Part shown: positions 1-6,329 of the stretch, one piece after another | Position numbering within the stretch: position 1 is the stretch's first letter | Layout: every line of letters starts with the position of its first letter | Source: Intestinibacter sp. | Lineage (GTDB): Bacteria > Bacillota > Clostridia > Peptostreptococcales > Peptostreptococcaceae | NCBI RefSeq assembly: GCF_022780145.1 | Contig: NZ_JALEXO010000264.1 | Span: 1 to 23,504 of the forward strand | Direction: 5' to 3' | DNA: 23,504 bases | Position numbers and translations under genes: made by a program | Notes under the pieces: generated by a model | The model's database searches: none | The model's input: the letters and a program-made list of their open reading frames with translations, nothing else | Told to the model about the DNA's origin: nothing

Positions 1-230
1 CTGAAAACTTATAAAAATCTATAAAAAATTATAAAATTTTATGTTCCATTCCTTTTTCAACGTATCTGCTTTTACTATAAATAAATTTATAGCTACTTAC
101 ATTTGATATAATACTCCAAAGGCTTAAATTCCCGACTAACGCATCGGTACATATGGGTAGTGATATTTAGGTAACTAAGCTATTGATTTTCCGTAATTCA
201 TAAGGTTTATACTTGCATTTTTATCTCTGT
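1..230 (-). ncRNA. Putative omega-RNA (reRNA) region at the tnpB 3' end
   Basis: In IS605/IS607 elements, TnpB uses a guide RNA made from the 3' end of tnpB and the right end of the element, with the guide just outside that end. Minus-strand sequence downstream of the tnpB stop is structured. There is a CCGA/TCGG stem at 132-147 followed by GGGAATTTAAG, and a perfect 7-bp hairpin CTATAAA-TAAA-TTTATAG at 75-92. Position and structure support the call. Exact RNA ends, and whether the guide lies inside this window, cannot be determined here. Confidence 0.4.
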
Positions 231-1341
231 CAATTACATTATTACATTTTTCGCACTTATAAACCCTATCACGAAGCTCCAAGTTATTTTTTATTGATCC
301 ACAGCAAGAACATATTTTACTACTTGCATAAAATCTATCTGCAACTATAAATTTAATATTATTCCATAGTGATTTATACTCTATTTGTCTATAAAATTCA
401 TAAAAGCATTGTTCTGCTACAGTTTCTGATAAATGCTTATTTTTCATCATACCTCTTACATTTAAGTCTTCTAAAACAATAAATTTTGGTTTTCGATTTA
501 TTATTTCGGTAGTTACTTGATGTAAATAATTATGACGAATATTTGTTAATCGGTGATTAAGTTTTAATAATTTCTTTTCGGCTTTTATAATGTTACTTGT
601 TTTGCAGTAACTATCTCCTTTCTTATTTATTAGATATTTTTTAGATATCTGACGTTGTAACCTACGTTTTTTCTTTTTTAACTTTCTTATCTTTTGAGTT
701 TTATTTATATTTTTGTAAGGTTTATCAATATTACTACATATTGCTAAATCTTTTATCCCCAAATCTATACCTATTCCTTCATTTGTTGGAATTTCAATAC
801 TATCATTGTATTCAATACCTACACTAATCCACCAGTTAATACCATCAAATGTTACTCTTGGGTTGAGATATTTACTATTTGTTGGTACTTTGTTTTTTTC
901 AGCAAGCTTTATCCAGTTAAACTTTTGTTTATTTTTCTTTCTACTTAATGTTAATTTTTCGAGTTTAACATGCGTGCCTGTAAATAGGATTTTATCAGTA
1001 TCTACATAAAAGCTAGGCTTAGACTTTCTTTTACTTTTAAATTTAGGAAAAGACGATTGCCCATTAAAAAATCTTTTGTAAGCCAAGCAAGCATCTTTAA
1101 TTGATTGTTTAGCTATATTATTAGAATAATCATTAAGCCATTTATATTCTTCTGCCATTTTTAATTTTGTAAATTGTTTTCTTAAGTCGTTATCTGCTAA
1201 AAAGCTACCACCATTTTTGTAGTTTTCTTGTTCAGTATTCAATGCCCAATTATAGGCAAAACGGGCTACACCTGCTGATTGAAATAATTTAGTCTTTTGT
1301 TTATTATTTGGAATTAGCATTATTTTGAATGTCTTTATCAT
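175..1341 (-). CDS. tnpB: TnpB RNA-guided nuclease, IS607-associated
   Basis: This is a 388-residue TnpB, the compact ancestor-type relative of Cas12 that cuts DNA with an omega-RNA guide. The RuvC-like active site looks intact: Asp193 in GIDLGIKDLA, Glu291 in VLEDLN and Asp371 in DRDKNASINL. The zinc ribbon between the last two has CSCCG (Cys344, Cys347) and CEKC (Cys363, Cys366). The N-terminal half has the usual helix-turn-helix/WED region, with AGVARFAYNWAL near 23-34 and a Lys/Arg-rich helix at 214-235. Length is normal for the family. The start overlaps the decayed tnpA tail in another frame, as in IS607 elements. With tnpA broken, the nuclease persists without its transposase, so it may be a domesticated or relic enzyme. 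Confidence 0.93.
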   Translation of the reverse strand: MIKTFKIMLIPNNKQKTKLFQSAGVARFAYNWALNTEQENYKNGGSFLADNDLRKQFTKLKMAEEYKWLNDYSNNIAKQSIKDACLAYKRFFNGQSSFPKFKSKRKSKPSFYVDTDKILFTGTHVKLEKLTLSRKKNKQKFNWIKLAEKNKVPTNSKYLNPRVTFDGINWWISVGIEYNDSIEIPTNEGIGIDLGIKDLAICSNIDKPYKNINKTQKIRKLKKKKRRLQRQISKKYLINKKGDSYCKTSNIIKAEKKLLKLNHRLTNIRHNYLHQVTTEIINRKPKFIVLEDLNVRGMMKNKHLSETVAEQCFYEFYRQIEYKSLWNNIKFIVADRFYASSKICSCCGSIKNNLELRDRVYKCEKCNNVIDRDKNASINLMNYGKSIA

Positions 1342-1485
1342 ACTCTATTAACTCCTCAATTATTTTCTTAGCTTTATTATCTATATTCTCCTAAAGCCTA
1401 CAAATAAATACAGTGTTATTTTCTCTTCTAGTATCTGTTATAAACTTATCTCAATTTTTAAGAATTTGAACCGTTTTTTCCATCT
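1304..1485 (-). pseudogene. tnpA: Remnant of IS607 TnpA serine recombinase, C-terminal end
   Basis: Reading the minus strand upstream of and overlapping tnpB, one frame gives MEKTVQILKN-stop, then NNTVFICRL-stop-ENIDNKAKKIIEEL, then IEYDKDIQNNANSK and a TAA at 1306-1304. The VFxCRL...NKAKKIIEEL pattern resembles the last ~40 residues of IS607-family TnpA, which usually read VFSCRLYG...KK followed by a charged helix. Two in-frame stops and the absence of the catalytic N-terminal part make it a pseudogene. The end overlaps the tnpB start by about 38 bases, the usual IS607 layout. Identification rests on a short stretch recognised by eye. Confidence 0.6.
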
Positions 1486-1661
1486 TATTTGCAAATTATA
1501 ATATTGAGTAATATTTCATTTATTTATTACTTCAATAGCATTATATATAATCAATAAAAATATACTATGGTTTTATGGATTTTTATAGATTTATATTAAC
1601 TGTTATATACCTCCTTAAATTTTATTAATTTCATTTTATATGTCAAAAACTGGCAGTTGTA

Positions 1662-1739
1662 ATTTGCATTTTTATCCATGCAAATCTTCAATAATTACCC
1701 ACCTGGGTAATATCTATATAAATCAGATACCAATATAAT
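1662..1739 (+). promoter_or_regulatory. Promoter with two dyads upstream of the Cys-rich lipoprotein
   Basis: A perfect 8-bp inverted repeat with an 8-base loop (ATTTGCAT/ATGCAAAT, 1662-1669 and 1678-1685) is followed by a second dyad, ATTACCCA-CC-TGGGTAAT (1694-1711). A TATAAT at 1734-1739 follows. No good -35 is visible at the right distance. The second dyad is centred near -43 relative to the expected transcript start, which fits an activator site as well as a repressor operator. The 1486-1661 stretch before it holds only the left edge of the IS element and AT-rich sequence. Confidence 0.45.
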
Positions 1740-1771
1740 GAAATTAAAAAACAAATTAGGGGGTGAAGGTA

Positions 1772-2407
1772 ATGAAGTTACTCAAAAATCTAACTTTATG
1801 TATATGTATAATCTTAAGCATCTCACTAATAGGATGTTCAAGCAAGACAACTGTTCAAAGCAGCAGTAGCACTAAAGTAACAGAAAACAAAAATACAGAT
1901 GAAAAATCTGAGGATCAAGAATCATTTACATGCTCAATGTGCAACAAAAAATACCCTATATCTGAAAAGGCAAGTATAAAAAATGTAGAAGGTGCAGTAG
2001 TTGCAACTGGTTGTAAATCTTGTATTGCAAAGCTTCCACAAGATGCTGACGATTCAGGAGATCCTCCAATCAATTCTAATAGCTCTACAAAAAAATCATC
2101 TAAGAAGCAAACTACAACAAAAAAATCATCTACATTTACATGCCCAATATGCAACAAAAAATACCCTATATCTCAAAAGAGAAGCATTAAAAATGTAGAA
2201 GGTGCAGTAGTTGCAACTGGTTGTAAATCTTGTATTGCAAAACTTCCACAAGATGCCGACGATTCAGGAGATACTCCAAGCAAAAAATACGAATGCGGAA
2301 TTTGTGGTGGAGATTCAAGATATTGCGACTGTTGTAGAGAATGTGGAAATACAGCAGAAGATTGCATATGCTATGACTCAGAAGTCCAAGGCGGAGAAGA
2401 TTTCTAA
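1772..2407 (+). CDS. Cys-rich lipoprotein with duplicated metal-binding-like module
   Basis: Function is not known. The 211-residue product has a lipoprotein signal peptide: MKLLKNL, a hydrophobic run, and lipobox LIGC with Cys22. A Ser/Thr/Lys linker follows, then two almost identical ~48-residue modules, each with CxxCNKKYPIS...GCKSCIAKLPQDADDSGD. They are joined by a Ser/Lys/Thr linker. The tail is very Cys-rich (ECGICGG, CDCCRECG, CICYD). Four Cys per module in CxxC pairs suggest zinc or other metal binding at the outer membrane face. I chose the ATG at 1772 because AGGGGG at 1758-1763 lies 8 bases upstream; the in-frame GTG at 1763 is too close. The two modules are also nearly identical in DNA (see repeat entry). 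Confidence 0.8.
   Translation: MKLLKNLTLCICIILSISLIGCSSKTTVQSSSSTKVTENKNTDEKSEDQESFTCSMCNKKYPISEKASIKNVEGAVVATGCKSCIAKLPQDADDSGDPPINSNSSTKKSSKKQTTTKKSSTFTCPICNKKYPISQKRSIKNVEGAVVATGCKSCIAKLPQDADDSGDTPSKKYECGICGGDSRYCDCCRECGNTAEDCICYDSEVQGGEDF
1925..2279 (+). repeat. Tandem 145-bp intragenic duplication in the lipoprotein gene
   Basis: Copies at 1925-2069 and 2135-2279 are the same length, start 210 bases apart, and differ at only about a dozen positions by eye, several of them silent. The identity is high at DNA level, including a long identical stretch over TGTAGAAGGTGCAGTAGTTG. This suggests recent duplication or gene conversion rather than old protein-level conservation. Confidence 0.85.
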
Positions 2408-2414
2408 GCTTATT

Positions 2415-2456
2415 ACCTCCCTGTTATGATATAATAAATTCAAAAAGCAGGGAGGT
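2415..2456 (+). promoter_or_regulatory. Inverted repeat that pairs with the SD of the HD-domain gene
   Basis: ACCTCCCTG (2415-2423) is an exact reverse complement of CAGGGAGGT (2448-2456), which is the ribosome binding site of the next gene. A TATAAT (2430-2435) sits in the loop. A transcript started from that -10 would lack the first arm and leave the SD free, while read-through from the lipoprotein gene would form the hairpin. The four T bases after the second arm also allow it to act as a weak terminator of the lipoprotein gene. Confidence 0.5.
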
Positions 2457-2462
2457 TTTCAA

Positions 2463-2900
2463 ATGCTATCATACAACGAACAACTACAATTCGCACTAGA
2501 GCTAGCTATCGAAAAGCACAAAAATCAGAAGGACAAATCAGGCAAGCCCTACATACTCCACCCACTTCACGTGATGGAAACTGTAAAAAGCGATGATGCA
2601 AAAATAGTAGCAATTTTACACGATATAATAGAAGATACAGATGTAACTGAAAAAGATCTTCTAAATGCAGGACTTTCAAAGCACATAGTAGATGCAATAG
2701 TCATGCTTACAAGAACAGACGATATAGATTATATGGATTATGTCAAAAAAGTGAGTTCAAATCCTTTGGCAAAGGAGGTAAAATTAGCCGATTTACAACA
2801 CAACATGGATTTAAGAAGAATCTCTACTCTAACAGAAAAGGACTTAGACAGAACTAGAAAATATCAAATAGCCTACCATTATTTAATAAACACCAAATAG
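2463..2900 (+). CDS. Small HD-domain protein, (p)ppGpp hydrolase-like (Mesh1/SpoT type)
   Basis: This 145-residue protein consists of the HD hydrolase domain of the RelA/SpoT superfamily without a synthetase domain. Metal and catalytic residues are in the right order: His33 in YILHPLHV, His53-Asp54 in AILHDIIEDT, Glu57-Asp58 (the ED motif of ppGpp hydrolases) and Asp110 in KLADLQHN. By family knowledge it should remove the 3'-pyrophosphate of (p)ppGpp or act on a related nucleotide such as NADPH, in the cytosol with manganese. The ATG follows GGGAGG by 8 bases. It may have its own -10 within the gap after the lipoprotein gene. Activity on ppGpp itself is inferred from the motifs only. Confidence 0.8.
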   Translation: MLSYNEQLQFALELAIEKHKNQKDKSGKPYILHPLHVMETVKSDDAKIVAILHDIIEDTDVTEKDLLNAGLSKHIVDAIVMLTRTDDIDYMDYVKKVSSNPLAKEVKLADLQHNMDLRRISTLTEKDLDRTRKYQIAYHYLINTK

Positions 2901-2930
2901 CTACAAAATATTTTAAAATTTGACAATAAT

Positions 2931-2960
2931 TTGTTACAAAATAGAATTTAGTGGTATAAT
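2931..2960 (+). promoter_or_regulatory. Sigma-A promoter of mscL
   Basis: TTGTTA (2931-2936), an 18-base spacer, and TATAAT (2955-2960) preceded by TG give an extended -10 promoter. A TTGACA at 2920-2925 lies too far from this -10 to pair with it. Confidence 0.6.
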
Positions 2961-3006
2961 TATCTGTGAATAAATTTTAAAATATTAAATATGGAGGATG
3001 AGGCTT

Positions 3007-3420
3007 ATGTCAAATTTCTTAAAGGAATTTAAAGAATTTGCTCTTAGAGGAAATGTCCTAGATTTAGCAGTCGGTGTTATTATAGGGGGCGCATTCCAAG
3101 GTGTAGTTAATTCTTTAGTCCAAGATATAATATCTCCTATAATCGGGCTATTTGCTAATCAAGATTTCAGCAACTTAGTGATAACTCTTGGAGGTGTTCA
3201 AGTTAAATACGGTTCTTTTATAACAGCACTTATTAATTTTATAATCATGGCATTTGTTATATTCTTAATAGTTAAAGGTATGAATAAGCTTGCCAGTCTT
3301 GGAAAACATGAAGAAGTTGCAGCTACAGAAGAACCTACTACAAAGGTATGTCCTTACTGCTGTAGCGAAATACCAATAAGCGCTACTCGCTGCCCAAATT
3401 GTACTTCTGAACTAGAATAA
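3007..3420 (+). CDS. mscL: Large-conductance mechanosensitive channel MscL with zinc-ribbon tail
   Basis: This is a 137-residue channel that opens under membrane tension to release solutes during osmotic down-shock. The N-terminal amphipathic helix and pore-lining TM1 carry the family signature (FKEFALRGNVLDLAVGVIIG). A periplasmic loop with FSNLVITLGG and TM2 (ALINFIIMAFVIFLIVKG) follow. Unusually, the cytoplasmic C-terminal helix is followed by a four-Cys zinc ribbon (CPYCC...CPNC), where E. coli MscL has a charged bundle. I chose the ATG at 3007 because GGAGG at 2993-2997 lies 9 bases upstream; the ATG at 2998 abuts the SD. Confidence 0.93.
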   Translation: MSNFLKEFKEFALRGNVLDLAVGVIIGGAFQGVVNSLVQDIISPIIGLFANQDFSNLVITLGGVQVKYGSFITALINFIIMAFVIFLIVKGMNKLASLGKHEEVAATEEPTTKVCPYCCSEIPISATRCPNCTSELE

Positions 3421-3431
3421 TCAGAGATCTA

Positions 3432-3480
3432 GTAAACTGCTAAAAAATCCACTTTATTATTTAGTACTTTAGCAGTTTAC
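3432..3480. repeat. Inverted repeat downstream of mscL
   Basis: GTAAACTGCTAAA (3432-3444) and TTTAGCAGTTTAC (3468-3480) form a perfect 13-bp stem with a 23-base loop. No run of T follows on either strand, so it is not a convincing intrinsic terminator. It may protect the mscL 3' end or stop transcription weakly. Confidence 0.55.
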
Positions 3481-3619
3481 ATTTAATCAAAAGTAATCAC
3501 ATTCTAATTTCTTTTCTTACTTTTACATTTATTACAATAATTCATAAAATCAAATGAATTTCGCTATACAATAAAATGTTTATTTTCAAAAATATATTAA
3601 TATAAAACACTTAAAGTAT

Positions 3620-3651
3620 AAAGTGCGATACACTTTTCTATGTGTTATAAT
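3620..3651 (+). promoter_or_regulatory. Promoter and dyad upstream of the small Cys-rich gene
   Basis: TGTTATAAT (3643-3651) is an extended -10 with no clear -35. Just upstream lies AAAGTG-CGATA-CACTTT (3620-3636), a perfect 6-bp dyad in the -35 area that could be an operator. The rest of the 3481-3711 gap is AT-rich and shows nothing else. Confidence 0.45.
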
Positions 3652-3711
3652 AAAATAAATAGGGATTTTTTTATATATTTTTAGTTTTATAAAGTAAAAG
3701 GGGGATTAAAA

Positions 3712-4035
3712 ATGGACTATAATTATTCGAATAATCATGAAGATAATTTTCAAGATGAATCTGCTGAAATAATCGGCTACTGCGGAGTTTGCGATTGCGA
3801 AATAAAAGCAAACGACCCATATTATCATTATTATGAATATGATATGATATGCCCTAAATGTGCACAAGATGATTCTATAGCACAATGTGAAAAATGCCAT
3901 ACATACTTTAAAATTGAAGATTTAACAAAATACGAATGTGATGGAAAAGTTCGTTACTTCTGTGAAGCACATGATCCAGAAGACGTAAATAAAATTGATT
4001 TTTCTGATGAAGCTTCTTCATCTGAACAAATCTAA
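3712..4035 (+). CDS. Small acidic Cys-rich protein, LIM-like zinc-binding pattern
   Basis: I do not recognise a named family. The 107-residue protein is acidic at both ends. Its core has four Cys pairs or Cys/His pairs: CGVCDC, CPKC, CEKC, then C-x(n)-FCEAH. This spacing can hold two zinc ions in a LIM- or treble-clef-like arrangement and suggests a small adaptor or nucleic-acid-binding role. AAGGGGG about 8 bases before the ATG supports the start. No signal peptide or membrane segment is present. A second strong SD-like GAGGAGG at 4068-4074 follows the gene, but no reading frame begins there. Confidence 0.75.
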   Translation: MDYNYSNNHEDNFQDESAEIIGYCGVCDCEIKANDPYYHYYEYDMICPKCAQDDSIAQCEKCHTYFKIEDLTKYECDGKVRYFCEAHDPEDVNKIDFSDEASSSEQI

Positions 4036-4153
4036 CAAGTAAAATATTATTTGAGGAGGTATTTTCCACCAGTAACTTTATTTATTTCTTAAAACCACAC
4101 TATTTTTAATAAAAATCTAGTTAAAAAACACGATATATAAGGAGTGATAAATA

Positions 4154-5404
4154 ATGTTTACATTAAATGGAAAATACACAGATGCTGTTGTCTACACAGA
4201 TATATGTGAGCAACAAGCAATCTCTCAAATAATAGGACTTTGTAATCACCCTGTTTTTGACGGGGCTAAAATTCGTATAATGCCTGATGTCCACGCTGGT
4301 ATAGGTTGCACTATAGGAACTACTATTAAATTAAAAGAAAAAAAACTTATTCCAAATATAGTTGGAGTTGATATCGGATGCGGTGTACTCACTACAATAT
4401 TTAAAACATCTAATTCAATTGATTTCAAAAAATTAGATGATTTTATAAAAAGCAACATACCTAATGGACACGGCGTTCAAAAAAGAAAACATCCTAACTT
4501 AGATAAAAATATACAAAAACAAATAAAAGAAATTGTAAATGATTTGAATTTAAAAGAAGTAGACTACTTCATAAATTCTTGTGGTAGCTTAGGTGGTGGA
4601 AACCACTATATAGAAATTGGACAAATAGACGACGATACTTACGCTCTATCAGTACACACTGGTTCTCGTAATCTAGGTAAAAAGGTATCTAAACACTTTA
4701 GTTTAAGAGCATCCTTTAATATGGCTGGTGGAGATAAGTTAAAAAAAGCTGAACAAGAACTAATTTCAAATCTAAAAAAACAAAATAGAGAAAAAGATAT
4801 AAACAAGGAATTAATAAATCTCAAGAATAATTTTTCAGACAGAATAATAGGAATTCCAAAGGATTTAGCTTATATTGAAGGTAAAGACTACGAAGACTAC
4901 ATAGAGAATATGATAAAATGCCAAAATATGGCTTTTGAAAATCGTAGACTTATCTCTCAAGATATTTTAGATTTCTTAAAAATAGAAGCTATAGATAAGT
5001 TCGACACTGTTCATAATTACATAGAAGATGCAGATGGCTGTATTATAATAAGAAAAGGCTCTATCTCTGCTAAAAAAGGCGAAAAAGTAGCTATTCCACT
5101 TAATATGAAGGAAGGAGTTATAATCGCACTTGGAAAAGGCAACGACGATTGGAATCAATCAGCGCCACACGGTGCAGGCCGTCTTCTATCTAGAAGTGAA
5201 GCAAAAGAGCTTCTTTCAATGGATGACTTCAAGGACGATATGAATGGTATAAACACTTGGTCTGTATGCGAAGAAACATTAGACGAAGCGCCTCAAGCCT
5301 ATAAACCTGCTGATTTAATTATTGAGCAAGTTAAAGAAACTGTAGATATTTTATATATCGCAAAACCTGTTTATAACTTTAAATCTAAAATGATCAGAAA
5401 ATAA
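4154..5404 (+). CDS. rtcB: RNA 3'-phosphate/5'-OH ligase RtcB
   Basis: RtcB joins RNA 2',3'-cyclic phosphate or 3'-phosphate ends to 5'-OH ends, using GTP and manganese; in bacteria it repairs cleaved tRNA or rRNA. The 416-residue length matches E. coli RtcB. Motifs are complete: PDVHAGIGCTIGTT near 45-58, Cys76 in GVDIGCGV (metal ligand), GGGNHYIE with His151, VHTGSRNLG with His168, and PHGAGR with His339, the expected guanylylated histidine. No intein is present. AAGGAG lies 8 bases before the ATG. No archease or RtcA gene is next to it, so it looks like a stand-alone gene. It ends at a strong terminator. Confidence 0.95.
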   Translation: MFTLNGKYTDAVVYTDICEQQAISQIIGLCNHPVFDGAKIRIMPDVHAGIGCTIGTTIKLKEKKLIPNIVGVDIGCGVLTTIFKTSNSIDFKKLDDFIKSNIPNGHGVQKRKHPNLDKNIQKQIKEIVNDLNLKEVDYFINSCGSLGGGNHYIEIGQIDDDTYALSVHTGSRNLGKKVSKHFSLRASFNMAGGDKLKKAEQELISNLKKQNREKDINKELINLKNNFSDRIIGIPKDLAYIEGKDYEDYIENMIKCQNMAFENRRLISQDILDFLKIEAIDKFDTVHNYIEDADGCIIIRKGSISAKKGEKVAIPLNMKEGVIIALGKGNDDWNQSAPHGAGRLLSRSEAKELLSMDDFKDDMNGINTWSVCEETLDEAPQAYKPADLIIEQVKETVDILYIAKPVYNFKSKMIRK

Positions 5405-5426
5405 TATATTGTACAAATACAGTACT

Positions 5427-5457
5427 AAAAAGGCGAATTTTTACATTCGCCTTTTTT
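5427..5457 (+). terminator. Intrinsic terminator of rtcB
   Basis: AAAAAGGCGAAT and ATTCGCCTTTTT form a 12-bp stem with a 6-base loop, ending in six T. The A-run on the left arm could also serve the opposite strand. Confidence 0.9.
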
Positions 5458-5539
5458 ATTCTCAATTGTAGATATGCATATCCTCTCTCAGACCATTGTA
5501 ATTATATTTAACAACTTTGTGATGCTTATCAATTTAAGG

Positions 5540-5569
5540 TTGCAATTTCTACCATTTATTTCTTATAAT
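5540..5569 (+). promoter_or_regulatory. Sigma-A promoter of the phospholipase C-like gene
   Basis: TTGCAA (5540-5545), an 18-base spacer and TATAAT (5564-5569) lie about 40 bases before the start codon. Confidence 0.6.
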
Positions 5570-5607
5570 ACATAATGTAATAACATATATAGAAAGGACT
5601 TTTGATT

Positions 5608-6267
5608 ATGCCAGCTTGGAGTTTTCATATTAAATTAGCTACAGATGTTTCAAATGTTTTAAAATTAAACAAGGAAGAAGAAAATCTTTTTATATTAGCA
5701 AACTTAATTCCAGATATAAAATCAGGTTATTTGATACCTATGAAGGATACAGTTGAATCAAGATTTTCTCATTATTATATTTACGAAAATGAATTATGTC
5801 TGCCTGACCTTGAAAAATACAGAAATGTATATTGGGATAAGGATGATATTGTATCAACAGGAATTTACTGTCATTTATTATTAGACTACTATTTAAATGG
5901 TATGCTTAAAAATGACTATTTTATTTTCGATGACAAAAATACAATAACAGGGATGAAGACAGTAAACGGCGTATTTAACGGGACTAAAGAAGACTGTATT
6001 AGATTCAAGCATAAAAACTTCAATATTATCGCAAAATCATTGGGAATAAAAAGCAAATTTACCTTCCCTAAAAAAGATATAACAATTAAGACAGATGCCG
6101 GAAGTTACACGATTACGCCTAAAGATATAGAATCTACAGAAAAATGGATTTTCGATAATTACAAGGACCAAATAGATGAATTTCCTCAAAATGAACTGCT
6201 TACAGAAGAAGAACTCGGGGCTTTCTTTAAAGATTCATCTGACTTTGTACTAAAACATATACGCTAA
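5608..6267 (+). CDS. Zinc-dependent phospholipase C-like protein (PF00882 type)
   Basis: A 219-residue protein with the start pattern of the zinc-dependent phospholipase C domain family: PAWSFHIKLA, then ILANLIPDIKSGYLIP, SHYYIY, and CHLLLDYYLN. The ordered His/Asp residues match the metal-ligand pattern of this fold. There is no signal peptide, so unlike clostridial alpha-toxin it probably stays inside the cell. Bacteria have many such uncharacterised cytosolic members. AAAGGA about 10 bases upstream favours the ATG at 5608 over the in-frame TTG at 5602. It is a single-gene unit with its own promoter and a shared terminator with cstA. Confidence 0.72.
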   Translation: MPAWSFHIKLATDVSNVLKLNKEEENLFILANLIPDIKSGYLIPMKDTVESRFSHYYIYENELCLPDLEKYRNVYWDKDDIVSTGIYCHLLLDYYLNGMLKNDYFIFDDKNTITGMKTVNGVFNGTKEDCIRFKHKNFNIIAKSLGIKSKFTFPKKDITIKTDAGSYTITPKDIESTEKWIFDNYKDQIDEFPQNELLTEEELGAFFKDSSDFVLKHIR

Positions 6268-6268
6268 A

Positions 6269-6320
6269 AAAAAGAGATACTTAAAATAGATCTTAAAATC
6301 TATCTTTCGTATCTCTTTTT
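6269..6320. terminator. Bidirectional terminator between convergent genes
   Basis: AAAAAGAGATAC (6269-6280) pairs with GTATCTCTTTTT (6309-6320), with an inner TAGAT/ATCTA stem at 6287-6302. T runs occur on both strands, so it can end both the plus-strand phospholipase-like gene and minus-strand cstA. Confidence 0.85.
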
Positions 6321-6329
6321 TATCTGAAA

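Larger units (their letters stand above)
1..1600 (-). mobile_element. Decayed IS607-family element (tnpB kept, tnpA broken)
   Basis: The unit reads on the minus strand: tnpA remnant (about 1304-1485), intact tnpB (175-1341), then a structured right-end region (about 1-174). Similar AT-rich arrays lie at the two edges in opposite orientation: TATAAAAATCTATAAAAA on the plus strand near 10-27, and TATAAATCTATAAAAATCC on the minus strand at about 1577-1595. Arrays of short repeats at both ends fit IS607-type elements that use a serine recombinase. Exact ends and any target dinucleotide cannot be fixed because the right end reaches the window edge. With tnpA broken, the element should not move by itself. 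Confidence 0.6.

Noticed and set aside
806..1009. Plus-strand ORF of 67 codons inside the tnpB region
   Set aside because: It is antisense to intact tnpB, has no SD and its product has no recognisable features.
3432..3480. Inverted repeat after mscL as an intrinsic terminator
   Set aside because: The stem is perfect but no T run follows on either strand, so it is listed only as an inverted repeat.
4066..4110. Strong SD-like GAGGAGG at 4068-4074 suggesting a small gene before rtcB
   Set aside because: No ATG, GTG or TTG lies at a proper distance with an open frame, and rtcB has its own SD near 4141.
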